Positions 51,613 through 63,750 of a stretch of DNA of 64,000 nucleotides are shown here, piece after piece. Origin of the DNA: Camellia lanceoleosa (taxonomy: Eukaryota > Streptophyta > Magnoliopsida > Ericales > Theaceae); the NCBI GenBank assembly GCA_025200525.1, contig CM045761.1:135038223-135102222 (forward strand). The letters are read 5' to 3'. The position numbers and the translations under genes are program-made. Every line of letters begins with the position of its first letter. Positions within the stretch are counted from its first letter, which is position 1. The notes beneath the pieces were generated by a model. The model did not search any database and was not told the origin of the DNA. It worked only from the letters and a program-made list of their open reading frames with translations.

Positions 51613-52749
51613 GGCACGTTATTGTGGAGAGATGCATCATTTGGCTTACCGTGCTTCAGGCAGGTAGAGTAGAGGTTATTTATTTTGTGTTCGATTTGAT
51701 TCCGTGTGTCTTGCATTAAGATGAGTATGATTTTGTAAGGTTGAATTGTCTATATGTTAAGAAGATATGTTCATGTATATTTGGTCGTGCTAGAGTTGTT
51801 GTGGGGGTTCCCTACCATGAATTATTTTGTCAAGGGGCCTCATTAAATTTTGAGCTAAGGGTTGAAAATGTAATGAACGTGTGGAGATGAATCTTGTCGT
51901 ATATTGAGTATAATTAATGTGATGAAAGTCGGATTGGGTTAACATGTTTTTAAGAGAAATAAAATAGATATTATGCAATGTTTTGTCACAAATGGAAAAT
52001 ATGGTTATCGAGTAATACTTGTTTAAATGGGAAATGGGTAAGGAAAGCGAAACTTGGTATTGCTGTATAATTGGATGTTTTTTAGAAGAGTATTATGTAA
52101 GTACACTCTGGCTATAAAACGTCACATTATTTATATGGTATGAGATTAGCATTCATGATCATAGCTATCTGTAAGTTGTTATTGTTGAGGATCATGTTGA
52201 GATCCCTATTGGACTATATGTTCATCCCACGTTGCTAATCTTTTTCAGGTGAACATGGAGAGGTCTTTTCAAGGTCATGGATCTTCTTATCTGTTGGCCA
52301 CAGGGCCTTTATTTTGTAGGCAGAATGCCATATGTGTAAAAAAGGTTGAGCCATTTTATCTATTCCTTTTAAGATGTAAGCCTACAGGCTATTTATTTAA
52401 TTACAATTCATGTTGCATTCATTTTATGTCCGTATGAGAGAACCCTTATTGTTGTATTTCTTGTCCTTATAATGAGCTTCTATATACTAGCTCTGAAATT
52501 GAATCCATTGTTAAATGGCTTTGGTAATAAATTCTAGGTAATAAAAAGCGGGGCATGATAGTGTGGTTGAAAGAAAAATAGAACTCTTGAAGAAATGGCC
52601 CATACTATGTTTTGTGAGAATAATTTACCTTGATATTTTTGGGCTGAAGCCGTTTACACTGTATGTTATGTTGTAAACCGTGCCATGATTAGACTTATTC
52701 TTAAGAAAACCCCTTATAAACTTTAGAAAGGTAGAAAACCTAATATTAG

Positions 52750-54694
52750 CCACTTATGTGCTTTTGGTTGTAAATGCTTTGTATTAAATAACAATAAAGA
52801 TAATTTAGGAAAATTTGATGATAAATCGGATGAAGTTGTATTTCTTGGTTATTCGAATTCTAGTAAAGTTTATAGAGTACTCAATAAAAGAATTTTATTT
52901 GTTGAAGAATCTATACATGTTGCCTTTGATGAATCTAATACCGTTGTTTCCAAGAATATTATAAGTGATGATACTGCAGAAACAAATCCAAGAATGGAGA
53001 GCATTTGCATAACAAATGAAGAAAATCCATCTCCTGAACAAAAAGAAGAAATCACAATGAAAAATCTTCAAGAGGAATATGCTCGTCCAGAAAATGAATC
53101 AAATTTACCAAAGGAATGGAAGTATGCTTATGCCCACCCTAAATACCTTATCATAGGAGATGCTCGTTTCTCTATTAGAAATGCTTGTAGTAATTTAGCA
53201 TTTGTTTCACAAATTGAACCAAAATCATTTAGAAGCTGAAAATGATGAAAACTGGATTTTAGCAATGCAAAAAGAATTAAATCAATTTGAAAAAAATGAA
53301 GTTTGGTTTTCAACCCCTTGACCTAAGGATCATCCCTGTAATTGGTACAAAATGGGTTTTTCGATTGGAGTTGTTACTAGAAATAAAGCTAGAGTGGTAG
53401 CCCAATGTTATAATCAAGAAAAGGGTATGATTTTGATGAAACTTTTGCACTGGTTATTAGACTTGAAGCTATTAAAATATTACTTGGTTTTGCATGTTTT
53501 AAAGATTTTAAATTATATCAAATGAATGTTAAAAGTGCTTTTTTAAATGGGTACATTCTGGAGAAAGTTTATATTGAGCAACCTCTCGGTTTTGAAAATC
53601 ATAAATACTCAGATCATGTTTTCAAACTCTCAAAAGCTTTATATTATTTAAAACAAGCACCAAGAGCATGGTATGAAAGATTAAGTAATTTTCTACTTGA
53701 CAAAGGTTTTTCTTGAGAAAAAATAGATACAACTCTTTTTATAAAACCAAAAAAGGAGGACATACTAATTGTTCAAATTTATGTTGATAATATTATTTTC
53801 GGTGTTACTAATGAAAATTTGTCAAAGAATTTGCTAAAGATATGCAGGGTGAATTTGAAATGAGTATGATGGGGGAGTTAAATTACTTCTTTGGTCTACA
53901 AATTAAACAAACAAATGATGGGATCCATTTAAATCAAATGAAATATATCAAGGATCTACTTAAAAGGTTTAAAATAGAATCATCAAAGCCTGCAACAACT
54001 CCAATGAGCACATCAATAAAAATTGACAAAGATGAGCAAGGTAAACCCGTCGATAAAAAGAAATATCGAGGTATGATTGGTTCCTTACTCTATCTTATTG
54101 GAAGTAGACCTGATATAATGTTTAGTGTTTGTATGTGTGCACGTTTTCAATCTGCACCTAAAGAGTCACATATCACCGTAATCAAACGTATTTTTAGATA
54201 TCTTGTTGGCACTCCAAATTTGGGATTATGGTATCCTAAGGGAAGTACCTTTGAAATTTTTGGTTACTTGGATGCCAACTTTGCAGGATGTAGACTTGAC
54301 CGAAAAAGCACTAGTGGCACTTGTCATTTTCTTGGACACTCTCTTACTTCTTGGTTTTGCAAAAAACAAAACTCAGTGGCTCTGTCAACTACTGAAGCAG
54401 AATACATTTCAGCCGCTGGGGGTTGTGCACAATTACTTTGGATGAAACAACAACTTCAAGATTTTGGACTTCACTATGATCATATTCCTATAAAATGTGA
54501 CAACACAAGTGCCATTAACTAAACACATTGAAATAAGGCATCATTTTCTAAAAGATCATATACTCAAATGTGACATTGAACTCGAATTTGTGCCTACAAG
54601 TCATCAATTAGCTGACATATTTACCAAGCCTCTTAATGAAGAACAATTTTGTTATATCAGAACTGAACTTGGTATGTTAAATACTCTTATTTAA
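52750..54694 (+). pseudogene. Copia-3 reverse transcriptase and RNase H
   Basis: Reverse transcriptase pieces: FLGYSNSSKVYRV (end of integrase), MNVKSAFLNGYILEKVYIEQ (53522), QAPRAWYERL, and YVDNIIFGV near 53780, where the catalytic YVDD has become YVDN. The frame 53842-54522 carries ELNYFFGLQIKQT, SLLYLIGSRPDIMFSVCMCA and RNase H up to VALSTTEAEYISAAGG. The end (54497-54694) has HHFLKDHI and LADIFTKPLNEEQF. Confidence 0.88.
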
Positions 54695-54853
54695 TAATTG
54701 TATACAAAAATAAATAATTAATTAATTAATTAAAAATAAATTTAAAAAAATTTTAAAAAAAAAAGTTTTTTTAATATAAATCATTTCTCTCTCTTTTCTC
54801 TCCCATTCTTTGTCTTGCTCTCACTCTCGCTCTTTGTATCTCTCTCTATTTTC

Positions 54854-54855
<2 letters not shown>

Positions 54856-54899
<44 letters not shown>
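54856..54899 (+). repeat. CT microsatellite
   Basis: About 20 consecutive CT dinucleotides in the extra region of copia-3, downstream of RNase H. Confidence 0.9.
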
Positions 54900-54900
<1 letters not shown>

Positions 54901-55713
54901 ACACTCGCTCTCGCTCCCTCTCATCATCCAACTCCGACTCCATCACCACCATCATTCATCACTTTCATCACTACTATCATCTACCTAAATCCCTCACCGA
55001 TCTACCAAGATCCATCACTGCTCTACACAAAACCATGATCACCGATTTTCGACATCATTTCCGATTCATCAAGATCAATTACCGATCCATCACGATCCGT
55101 TGCTGATCCACTAAGATCCATTATCGATCTACAAACATTCATCCCCGATCTTCTCCATTCTTTCCGATCATCAACATCATCGTCGATCAACATGTTAAAA
55201 TTATTTCTGCAATGTGTGATATTTTTTATATGGTTGTATGTGCTCTAAAATCTCTTGTATTTAATAACAATTGCTTTTACTTGGTAGGAAATTTTTTTTT
55301 TATTTGTATTTTCTCCTTTTATGCTAGTGTACTCGGTGTAGTTGTTTATGGCTGGATCTTAATGGCCCTTGGTATTATAAATTGGTAGTTTGTTTCTTAC
55401 AATTTGTGTTATTTTTAGTGCATTAATTTAGGTAGAGACTCATATTATGTAATATTTTGAGAATAAAACAATTATAAAAAAAAAAAATCTTAAGAGGGCG
55501 TTTATATATTCTATGCATAATTTTAGGAGTATATATAGTTATCAACTAATTTTTTTTCCTCCTTATCTGCATCAATTTATTTATTTATTTTGAAAAGACA
55601 AACAATTTTTTCAAAGAGAAATGCTTGTAATTTTTTTTCAAAAGGAGAAATTATTGCTCGATTACATGTACGGTTTGAGAAGGCCTCATAGATTTTTTGC
55701 GTTTCACTTCTCT

Positions 55714-56163
55714 TTACAACTTTTCATGAGCCTCTTTTGCATGCCTCTCTCTATTTTCGACTTCTGTGAGTCTTGGCATTATAACCTTTGCATAATATTG
55801 CACCGCATTCTCTAACTGAGAAATTTTCCTCTCTAGATCTCTTTTCTCCTGATGCGTATTAGCCAGTTGTTGTTTTAACGAGCTCACCTCGTCTTTCAAT
55901 TGCTGATTTTCTTGTACTCTTACTTGTAGTCGTCGAGTTATATTGGAAACTGCAGTCATCACCTGTATACTTAGAGTCATAGTGTTATTAATAGCATCGA
56001 TATTATTCCGATTACCAAAAACACTAGGACTCTCATTTACAGGAATAGTGTGAGAAAGCATTATCGGTAACCTCTCATTTGCCTGAATTACAAGCACCTC
56101 ATACATGTCAGAACCATTGATGGCCAAGGTAAGGAATGACATGATTACACAAAAAGTAAACAA
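55714..56163 (-). CDS. Copia-3 antisense ORF, coiled-coil protein of unknown function
   Basis: An uninterrupted 149-codon minus-strand frame lies between the end of pol and the 3' LTR. After an anonymous N-terminus (MFTFCVIMSFLTLAINGSDM) it has MTAVSNITRRLQ and then a long Gln/Glu/Lys-rich heptad region (QENQQLKDEVSSLKQQLANT, KRDLERKISQLENAVQYYAK), a clear coiled coil. It is intact although the sense polyprotein is broken in many places. The MTAV...RLQ block is shared with the antisense frame of LARD-1. No catalytic motif is visible. By analogy with antisense ORFs in other plant LTR elements it could act on element RNA or gag, but that is speculation. Confidence 0.6.
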   Translation of the reverse strand: MFTFCVIMSFLTLAINGSDMYEVLVIQANERLPIMLSHTIPVNESPSVFGNRNNIDAINNTMTLSIQVMTAVSNITRRLQVRVQENQQLKDEVSSLKQQLANTHQEKRDLERKISQLENAVQYYAKVIMPRLTEVENRERHAKEAHEKL

Positions 56164-56603
56164 AAAATTTTTTTTCTCTCAAAACACTTGAAGATTTTGT
56201 ATCTCTGCATATTATCTATATCAATTTTTATACACTCCACCGATTCAATAATCGATGCATATATGCTAAAATCTCTTGTTTGTCAACATTTTAGGCGCTG
56301 CTGCACCATTTTTCTAAAGATGATACAAAATCCCAAAACTGATCATGAGAAGAAACAAGAACAAATATTATATTTTTGTCAAATTAGATTTTTTTTTTCA
56401 ATATGTTTGTATGATTTTTTATTTTTGGCACTGAAAATTTTCTATATCAATATTTTATTTTGATGATGTCCAAAAGGGAGAAAAATATGAATTTGGATGG
56501 CTAGCTATGCATGTTGTAATGTTGCAAAATTATCAAATATTTTGTTGATTTTAATTTTGTGTCAAATCCATACATATATTGTCATCATGAAAAATAGGGA
56601 GAT

Positions 56604-57884
56604 TGTTAATCATATTGTTTGATTTTGATGATGTTATGGGATAAATTGTAATTTTTTACTATACATATTTTATATTATTTGACACAAACTATTATCTGTT
56701 TAAAATACATATTGTATGATAAAAATATTTGAAAATTTTACTATTCACGTTTTGAAAAACTAGGTTGATCACTATTCATCTTTTGACAAATTTGATGGAT
56801 TATTTTCTTTTGACAAAATTGATATACTCACATTGGGTGGTAGGTTATTTTTTGAAAAAATGAATTTAAAATCTCGTCAACAACTACGAAGATTATAAAA
56901 GAGATACATATTTTCATGTCTATTATAAATGTTATTTTAAATATACCTAAAGAGATTTTATTGTGCAATTAATTTTTTTTATTGTGCAATTAAATATTTT
57001 ATTAAAAAATTACTATGCAATTACTATACAACTTTTGATTTTTCGTTGTTTAAAAGGGAAAATTAAACACTATTCATTTGTTGAAAAGTTGTATATACAA
57101 TAGTGATCACTTATATGTTTTGTAAGCCACATGCTTGGCACCTGACATAGAAAAGAAAAAGGAAATGTTTACAGTATGCTTCATACAAATTTTGAATATA
57201 AAGAAGAACGGTCTTATGCTCCACATGCCCGAACTACTAAATCAAAAAGGAAGAGCATACCCACATGATCCATGACGTCAACAAGGAGCGTTCTACCTTT
57301 AACGGGTATATTTTTGTGTATAAATAAAAGTGTTTTGTATAAAGAAAAATCAATAACGTGAAGAGTAAAAATTTTGTGTGCTTCAAAATTGTGATTATAT
57401 TTTTCACTCTACTATTTCACTTTCAGATCTAAGTAGTATCTTTGTTCTTACATTTTCATATCTACTCTTTGTGAGAGAATTATTGTAAAAGAGGGTTGAA
57501 CTACTTCTTATCCTTATTTATTAATTTGTGAAAGAATTTTGTAAGAGTGAGGCATTTATTGTTGAGTGAGGCTCAATAGATAAAAGTAAGATCTTTGCAA
57601 ATTCCACAAGCTTGGTGAAGCCTTGGTGGTGTATTGATTCATTTTGATAGTGAAGAAATTCTCAAGGAGGTTCTTTGGGGAGTGGACGTAGGCCTGGCGT
57701 GCCAAACCACTATAAATCTCGGTGTTTCATTTTCTCTCCCTATCGCTCTTACTTTTATATTGATAATAATTGTTCTGTTTTTTATTTGTTAAAATTCTGA
57801 ATATTGTGTTTATTAATTTTTAATATTGTAAAAAAATTTAATAACCCAATTCACTCCTTCTTGGGTTGCCTACTTGGGATAACA
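56604..57884 (+). repeat. Copia-3 3' LTR
   Basis: Aligns along its whole length with the 5' LTR, including GTGTATAAATAAAAGTG. Followed by the TAATA target duplication. Confidence 0.92.
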
Positions 57885-59966
57885 TAATAATTGAGGTGAC
57901 ACTCAAAATCTCACCAAGAGATTTTCTTACCAACCACTAATCTATGGCTACAATTAATTTGAAACCTCCCTGGTCAAATATTCAAGTACTACCTGCCAAG
58001 GATGCCCACACCTAGAGATATATATCCAAGTCGTGGCATCCATGGTCTGCCCCAAGGAAACAGTCTGCCAGGCGTATGTAATCTCCCTGCGTGCCACCCG
58101 CACATCCACCTTTATCCCAAAACCAAATACCGATAATGGTTCAAATAAGTCCCGTGCTATCTTTGGGTTTCGTGACACAATTATGTAAAAATTCTCAAAA
58201 GAACCAAGGTTTACCCTGAACTATCGGTATTACCTGTCAATCGTTAATTTTGTACATGTCGTTAATCATTTTAGATAGTTTTTATATTAATCACAAATAA
58301 TTACAATTTTTCAATTACCATAAGTGTTATACCATTTCATTAACAAAAAATATTACACATATGTTTTACAATAATCAGTCAATGTACAAAATTATAATAA
58401 ACAATTAAATTAAACCATTGTATGAAATGATAATTTTAGATACTTAAAAGTGAACCACAACCACACACATACATGGACTACTAATTTACAAAATTTGATT
58501 AATTAGACCAGCACGATATTTATTTTTAGTCCTAATAATTAATTGAAGTAACAATCTTGGTTCTCTCTCAATCTGCCCAGAAAATTTCAAAACATACTTT
58601 TTGTAGTTAAAATTATAAATAAATTATTTATACAATTCTAAAATTCGTGGAATTACACGGAATATTCAACAAACATGTTATGGTCATTTTTCAGAAAAAA
58701 AAAATCCCAAAAATAAGTTATAAATAATTTTGTAAAATTTCAAGAAATTCCATGACACAGATTCGTCACATTTTCTTAAAATAATTCCACACTTAAATTT
58801 ATAAACCAATTTCATAATATAAAAATTTAATATGAAACTAGAATTCTTAAATTTCATTTTTTTTTATTTAGAAATTATCAGATTGGATTTAATATAGGAT
58901 TTTTAATGATTTTTCAAACATACAATAAAATCTGTCTACAGTTTTTGATTTAATTAAAATTCTGTATAAATTCGTACAAAACTAAAATAATTGTTACAAA
59001 AATTTCTGGATGAACTAGACATCATTTTTAACAACTTTGTAGAGAAATCATCTCAAAAGTTTGAGTATAAAATTGTCTAAAAATTTATACAAGTTTCTGA
59101 CGAATTTATGAGTCATATAATCAAACCAAATAAAATCTTCAATCATCTCTTTAAGGCACAAACTACACATGCAACCTAATTTCAAAATTATATCATTATT
59201 TTAAGGGTATTAATATAAAAATAACCTTCAAATATTTGATATACAAATCACAAAATTTACATACAACTAAAAATAAAATTCTATCTACAATTTTAGTCAT
59301 TTTATTACAAATCTGAAAATTTCAACAAATAAAAAAAATGATAGAGTTGAGAGGATTGTCTTACCTAGTAGTAGGATTGAAAAGGTAGAAAAAAAAATTT
59401 AAACTTCCTAATCTTCTGCTCTTCTTCTTCTTACTTAGCTTGCTCAAATTTTTATTTTTTTTTTCTTTTTCTCTTTTTCGATCAGAGAAGAACACAAGCA
59501 TATATATATATAGGAGTTCATCCTGACTGAGGCTCTCTCTCCCTCTCTCTCTCTAATGAGTCTCATCAGATCTACCAATTCCAAGATATATACTGAGCCT
59601 ATTCCTTACTATTACATGCATGCATACAAGTGTTGGGTGATTAATCACCCACACTGCCACCGAATTTTTGATTTTTTTTTTTTAATTGTATATTTGTGTG
59701 GGTTTCTTAAAATTAATTAACTATGTTTTTCAACTAAGTTATTTAGTAAGGATAATTATTATGTTGAATCCTTGTTAAAATAAATTATAAACAAAAAAAT
59801 ATTGAATACCCACAAAATTATTATTCTTAACAATGTTTTTGTCGGTGACTGAATTGGATTAATTTAAAACTAACTTATACACTAATATATATTTTACATA
59901 GACTCTGGATAAAATCAATTTATTTATTTATTTTCTTCTAAGAATAATTAAATGCGGGTTCTCACA
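57885..59966 (-). repeat. Gypsy-1 3' LTR, proximal arm
   Basis: About 2.08 kb. A TATATATATATA box near 59498-59512 (minus strand GAACTCCTATATATATA) could be the LTR promoter. A purine tract (15 T on the minus strand followed by GGGAGGTAGG) lies just inside at 59967-60000. Confidence 0.8.
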
Positions 59967-60024
59967 ACCTACCTCCCAAAAAAAAAAAAAAATCGTCCTC
60001 GAAATTAATTCGTACCTTTAGATT

Positions 60025-60241
60025 TGAAAAGTTGAGGGTAGTTAACACGTATCATATCTTCTCATTCCCACGTTGACTCCTCCATCCCACGATGTCTCCA
60101 TAGAACTTGAACCAATGGTATAGTTTTACCTTGTAAATTTTTCTCGCGACGATCTAAAATTTTAACAGGTTTTTCCTCAAATGTCCCATTTTCATCAAGA
60201 TTAATTTCCTCCTAGTTGATGACGTGAGAAGGGTGCGGCTC
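60025..60241 (-). pseudogene. Gypsy-1 chromodomain-like C-terminus
   Basis: Minus translation after the integrase frame reads EEKPVKILDRREKNLQGKTI, PLVQVLWRHRGMEESTWE, a stop, then EDMIRVNYPQLF. The VxWRHRxxEESTWExED pattern is the chromodomain motif of Tekay/Del-type chromoviruses, which directs integration to chromatin. A stop separates it from integrase and another lies within it. Confidence 0.75.
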
Positions 60242-61640
60242 CTATTTCCATAACATAGATATGTGAAAAACATTATGTACCCTAGCCAGTTTAGGTGGTA
60301 AAGCCAAACGGTATGTCATCTCTCTCACTTTATCCAAAACTTCGAAAGGCCCAATAAAGCGAGGTAATAGCTTTCCCTTCTTTCCGAAACGAACAACTCC
60401 TCGATAAGGTTGTATTTTTAGGAACACGTGATCTCCAACTTGAAATGCTAAAGGTCTTCTCCTTTGATCTGCATAACTTTTCTGCCTACTCTGAGCAGTC
60501 TCAAATCTTTGTCTAATTAATTTCACCTTCTCAGTAGTTTCTTGAACTAATTCTGACCCTAAAAGGGGTGCTTCTCCAACTTCCGTCCAATACATTGGTG
60601 ATCGACAAGGCTGTCCATACAAAGCCTCATATGGTACCATACCAATACTTTCTTGAAAACTATTATTGTAAGAGAATTCAACTACTAGGAAGTGTCGCTT
60701 CCAACTACCCTTGAAATCCATCTTACAAGCTCGAAGCATGTCTTCCAAAATCTGAATTGTTCTTTCTAATTGACCATTAGTTTGAGGATGAAAAAGCCAT
60801 ACTAAAACACAACTCTGTACCCATAGTTTTTTGAAGACTTTGCCAAAATTGTGACGTCAGACGAGGGTCATGATCTGACACTATTGAGACTGGCACTCCA
60901 TGTAACCTAATGATTCCTTTAATAAATAATTGACTTAATGATTCAAGTGTGCCTGTTAGTCCTATTGGTCGGAAATGTGTTGTCTTAGTTAACCGATCAA
61001 CCATAACCCAAATGGCATCATGGCCCTGCGGCAACCGAGGTAGTCCCATTACAAAATTCATTGGTATGTGTTCCTATTTCCATTCATGTATTGGTAAAGG
61101 TTGGAGTTTTCCTGTCGGCTTCTGATGTTTTGCCTTCACTTGCTAACACGTTAAGCACTTAGACACAAATTGAGTAACGTCCTTCTTCATTCTGCTCTAC
61201 AAATACTATTGCTTGAGATCCTGGTACATCTTGTTTCCTTCCAGATGAACCGCAAAAACTAAATGGTGAAAGTCTTTAAGTATTTCTTCTCTCAATTGTT
61301 CGATATTTGGCACAAAATTAGGTGAAAATTCTCCTGACATTAATCGTGCCTTCATGAAGTTAGTCTCTTAATCAAATCTTTGAGCTGCTAGCACTTTGGT
61401 AAGAAGTTAGGGTGTTGTAACCATTGTAAATAACCTAACCCTTCCATTTTGAGTTTCTGGTTGTAACCTAAACTCATTTACAATACTTACCATTTCTCAT
61501 TCTTTAATTGATATGTTGGCTACAATCTCCCTTGTCTTTCGATTTAGTGCATCTGCTACAACATTAGCCTTCCCAAGATGATAAGACAAAGTGAATTGGT
61601 AATCTTCAAGGTACTCCATCCAGCATCTCTACCTCATGTT
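60242..61640 (-). pseudogene. Gypsy-1 RNase H end and integrase
   Basis: From the right: the RNase H end (WMEYLEDYQFTLSYHLGKAN then VVADALNRK near 61500-61620), the zinc-binding integrase N-terminus, and the core in frames 61061-60777 (MNFVMGLPRLPQGHDAIWVM, DRLTKTTHF, VSIVSDHDPRLTSQFW) and 60748-60242 (ACKMDFKGSWKRH, MVPYEALYGQPCRSPMYWTE, GPFEVLDKVREMTYRLALP). Integrase inserts element DNA into the genome. Frameshifts at about 61140-61080 and 60776-60749 break it. By family knowledge the MDFVxGLP and YGRxCRSP blocks are Tekay/Del-like. Confidence 0.85.
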
Positions 61641-61664
61641 CAAATGTAATGATCTAGAATTTTT

Positions 61665-62205
61665 CTCTCCGCTCGAGCAGGAAAGTTGACGCTCGAGTGG
61701 ACTTGAGAGGCTCCCAGCATTTTTGCAATCTGTCCGAAATTCTGAGAGTTGTGAATTCCCGCTCGAGAGGACGGCTCTGTTAGTCTGCGCGTTCGAGCGC
61801 AAGATTAGGCGCTCGAGCGGTCTACCTGGTTAAGTTTGAATTTCTACGACTAATGGGATTGTTTTTGACCTTTTTATTGTTGTGTTTGGAGCCTTCCTAT
61901 TTTATTTTGGGACATTGATTGAGGTGGCAACATGATGGTAAAGTAAGATTGGACCAAAAACTTTAATTCGAATAATTTGCCTTCGATCAGCCGTCACTCT
62001 TTTACCCTTTTCTTTTTCCATACTTTGAATTTGGGTGTGAGGCTAGAACCATTGGAAATCTTATTTCTGGGGCTTCAATTTGGACACAAGAACGACCTAG
62101 AATGGAGTTCGGATGAGAGAGTTACGCCTATTTGAAGTTTTGGAATCTATGCTGGAAGCAGGTATGCTTGAGCGGGAAAAGAGATGCTCGAGCGGACTGC
62201 GCGAA
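61665..62205 (+). repeat. CGCTCGAGCGG palindrome cluster in gypsy-2 LTR
   Basis: At least five near-palindromic copies (CCGCTCGAGCAGG, ACGCTCGAGTGGA, CCGCTCGAGAGGA, GGCGCTCGAGCGGT, ATGCTCGAGCGGA), all with a CTCGAG core, plus diverged ones. Confidence 0.8.
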
Positions 62206-63234
62206 TTCAGCGATTTAAAAAGTGGGTTTCTAGATCATTCTTTACATTTTCTTTTTTCCTCTTCCTTCCTCTCACCCTAGGTCTGAAAATCCTTGATCTC
62301 TTGACCTAAATATCTTCCATTCCTCAAAGTTTTGGCCAAGATCTCCTACCAAAAAGTGAAGAAGGCTTGAAGCTCAACATTTTCAACTGATTGGATTTCG
62401 GATTTGCGAATGATTCTTCTCAAAGCTGGCTCTTTTGCTCGATTCTTGAGGTAGGGATCCTAGTTCTCCTTCAATACTTGCATTAATAGATAGATTTGTT
62501 GTATTTTGATTATATAAATACAAAATCTCCATTTTTGAGCATATAGTGTACATCATGAGATTTGGGGGTTTAGGGTTTGAAGTGTTGGGGTTTAAATTGT
62601 TGGGTTAATATGGTGGATTATGAACCTTACATGTATAATCAAGGGGAAAATTGAAATTAAAAGTAATGGTGTAAGAAGTTTCAATTTTTCTTGAAATTCT
62701 TGATTTTTCTTAAAAACCCTAAGTTGATTCTTAATGATAATTAATGATTTTGCCCAAATTGAAAGTAGAATCATGAAATTGAGGTATTGAATTGTATATA
62801 TACAAGTTTAATTGAATTTTGGAAGTGTTTGAGAATTATGTTAAAAATTAGCGATTGAACCCTTATTGTGGACATTGTAAATCATGCTACAATATGAAAT
62901 GACTTTGGGGGAAAAGATGTGTTGATGATATAGATGACATAAACTCGGTTATGGAATGTTGAGAGGGGATTCAAGAATTTATCTTGAATTATTTTGAAAT
63001 TGCAAATAGTGTTGTTGAATTAAGTTGTGTTGGTTTATGTTGAATTAAGTGTGTTGAATAATATTGAATTGAATTGTGTTGAACTATGGTGAATTGTGTT
63101 TGAATCATGTTGAATTGTGTTGGGTTGAGGTGTGTTGGGTGTGTTGAGTTTGGGTTGAGTTGTGTTGGGCTGTGTTGAGTTTGGGTTGAGTTGCGTTGGG
63201 TGGTGTTGTGTTGGTACCTGCGCGAGGAGTTGAA

Positions 63235-63750
63235 AAAATAGCCGGTAAATGTGGGGGATGGTTTTAAAAATTGAAGAAAAAGGTTTTTGGGGGCCCACGT
63301 CCCGTCGTATAATAGCCAGCAAATGTGGGGGTGGTTTTGGATTAAAGGTACCCAATTGCCCTATCTAGGCTTATCGCTGGACAAATGTGGGAAAATATTT
63401 TTGGGTGTCCACACAGTCCCACCGTATAGTAGCCGGCGAAAGTGGAAAAATGATTTTTGGGTGTCCACACAGTCCTGCCGTATTGTAGCCGGCAAAAGTG
63501 GAAAAACGGATGGTTTTCGAAAATGTTTTGGGTGCCCACATCCCGCCGTATAGTAGTCGGCAAATGTGGGGGATGGTTTTAAAAAGTTGAAAAGTGGTTT
63601 TTGGAAAAAAAAAAATATGATTTTTAGAAGAAAATGGCTTTTGAGAAAATGGTTTTTTGGGAGTTCACTTTCCGCTATATAGTAGCCGACGAAAGGTGGA
63701 AAGTGTTATGAATTGGGTGCCCGCTGTCCTGCCGTAGTAAGTCGGCAAAA
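63235..63750 (+). repeat. Tandem array in gypsy-2 LTR
   Basis: Seven or so copies of a 55-75-bp unit with CCGCCGTATAGTAGCCGGCA, AAAGTGGAAAAATGATTTTT and GGGTGTCCACACAGTCC. Spacing varies. Confidence 0.82.

Larger units (their letters stand above)
49915..52560 (+). mobile_element. Solo LTR of a gypsy element inside copia-3 integrase
   Basis: The 2,646-bp insert starts TGTGATGACCTGTGCGC and ends GGGGCATGATA (probably TGACA originally). It is flanked by an exact GTGTG duplication (49910-49914, 52561-52565). It has no coding domain, primer site or purine tract, so it is a solo LTR left by recombination. GAGGTAGGGATTTC near 50576 and the start TGTGATGACC resemble the LTR at 61645, so both are from related chromovirus families. 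Confidence 0.88.
49390..52700 (+). pseudogene. Copia-3 integrase, split by a solo LTR
   Basis: Blocks before the break: WLWHRRLGHVHLD, CDACQLRKQTRISFKF, LLHIDLFGPSKT, CVDNYTRYTWVLFLAHK, SPRTPQQNG (ending 49914). After the insertion the reading resumes in the same frame at 52566 (VERKNRTLEEMA). The coding sequence on either side joins exactly once one copy of GTGTG is removed. A stop in the DLFGPSKTLSL region shows it was already decaying. Confidence 0.85.
45967..57884 (+). mobile_element. Copia-3: SIRE-type copia element nested in gypsy-1
   Basis: LTRs of 1,262 bp (45967-47228) and 1,281 bp (56604-57884) begin TGTTAATCAT and end GGGATAACA. They are flanked by an exact TAATA duplication (45962-45966, 57885-57889). 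The primer site TGGTATTAGAGTC is at 47231. The purine tract AAAAATAGGGAGAT precedes the 3' LTR. Gag, protease, integrase, reverse transcriptase and RNase H follow in copia order. About 1.9 kb of extra sequence lies between RNase H and the 3' LTR, the place where SIRE elements carry an additional ORF. A solo LTR splits the integrase. The two LTRs differ at many sites. Confidence 0.93.

Noticed and set aside
54810..55106. 98-codon Ser/Leu-rich plus frame after copia-3 RNase H, considered as an env-like ORF
   Set aside because: Much of it is a CT microsatellite. No transmembrane or signal organisation of an env-like protein was visible.
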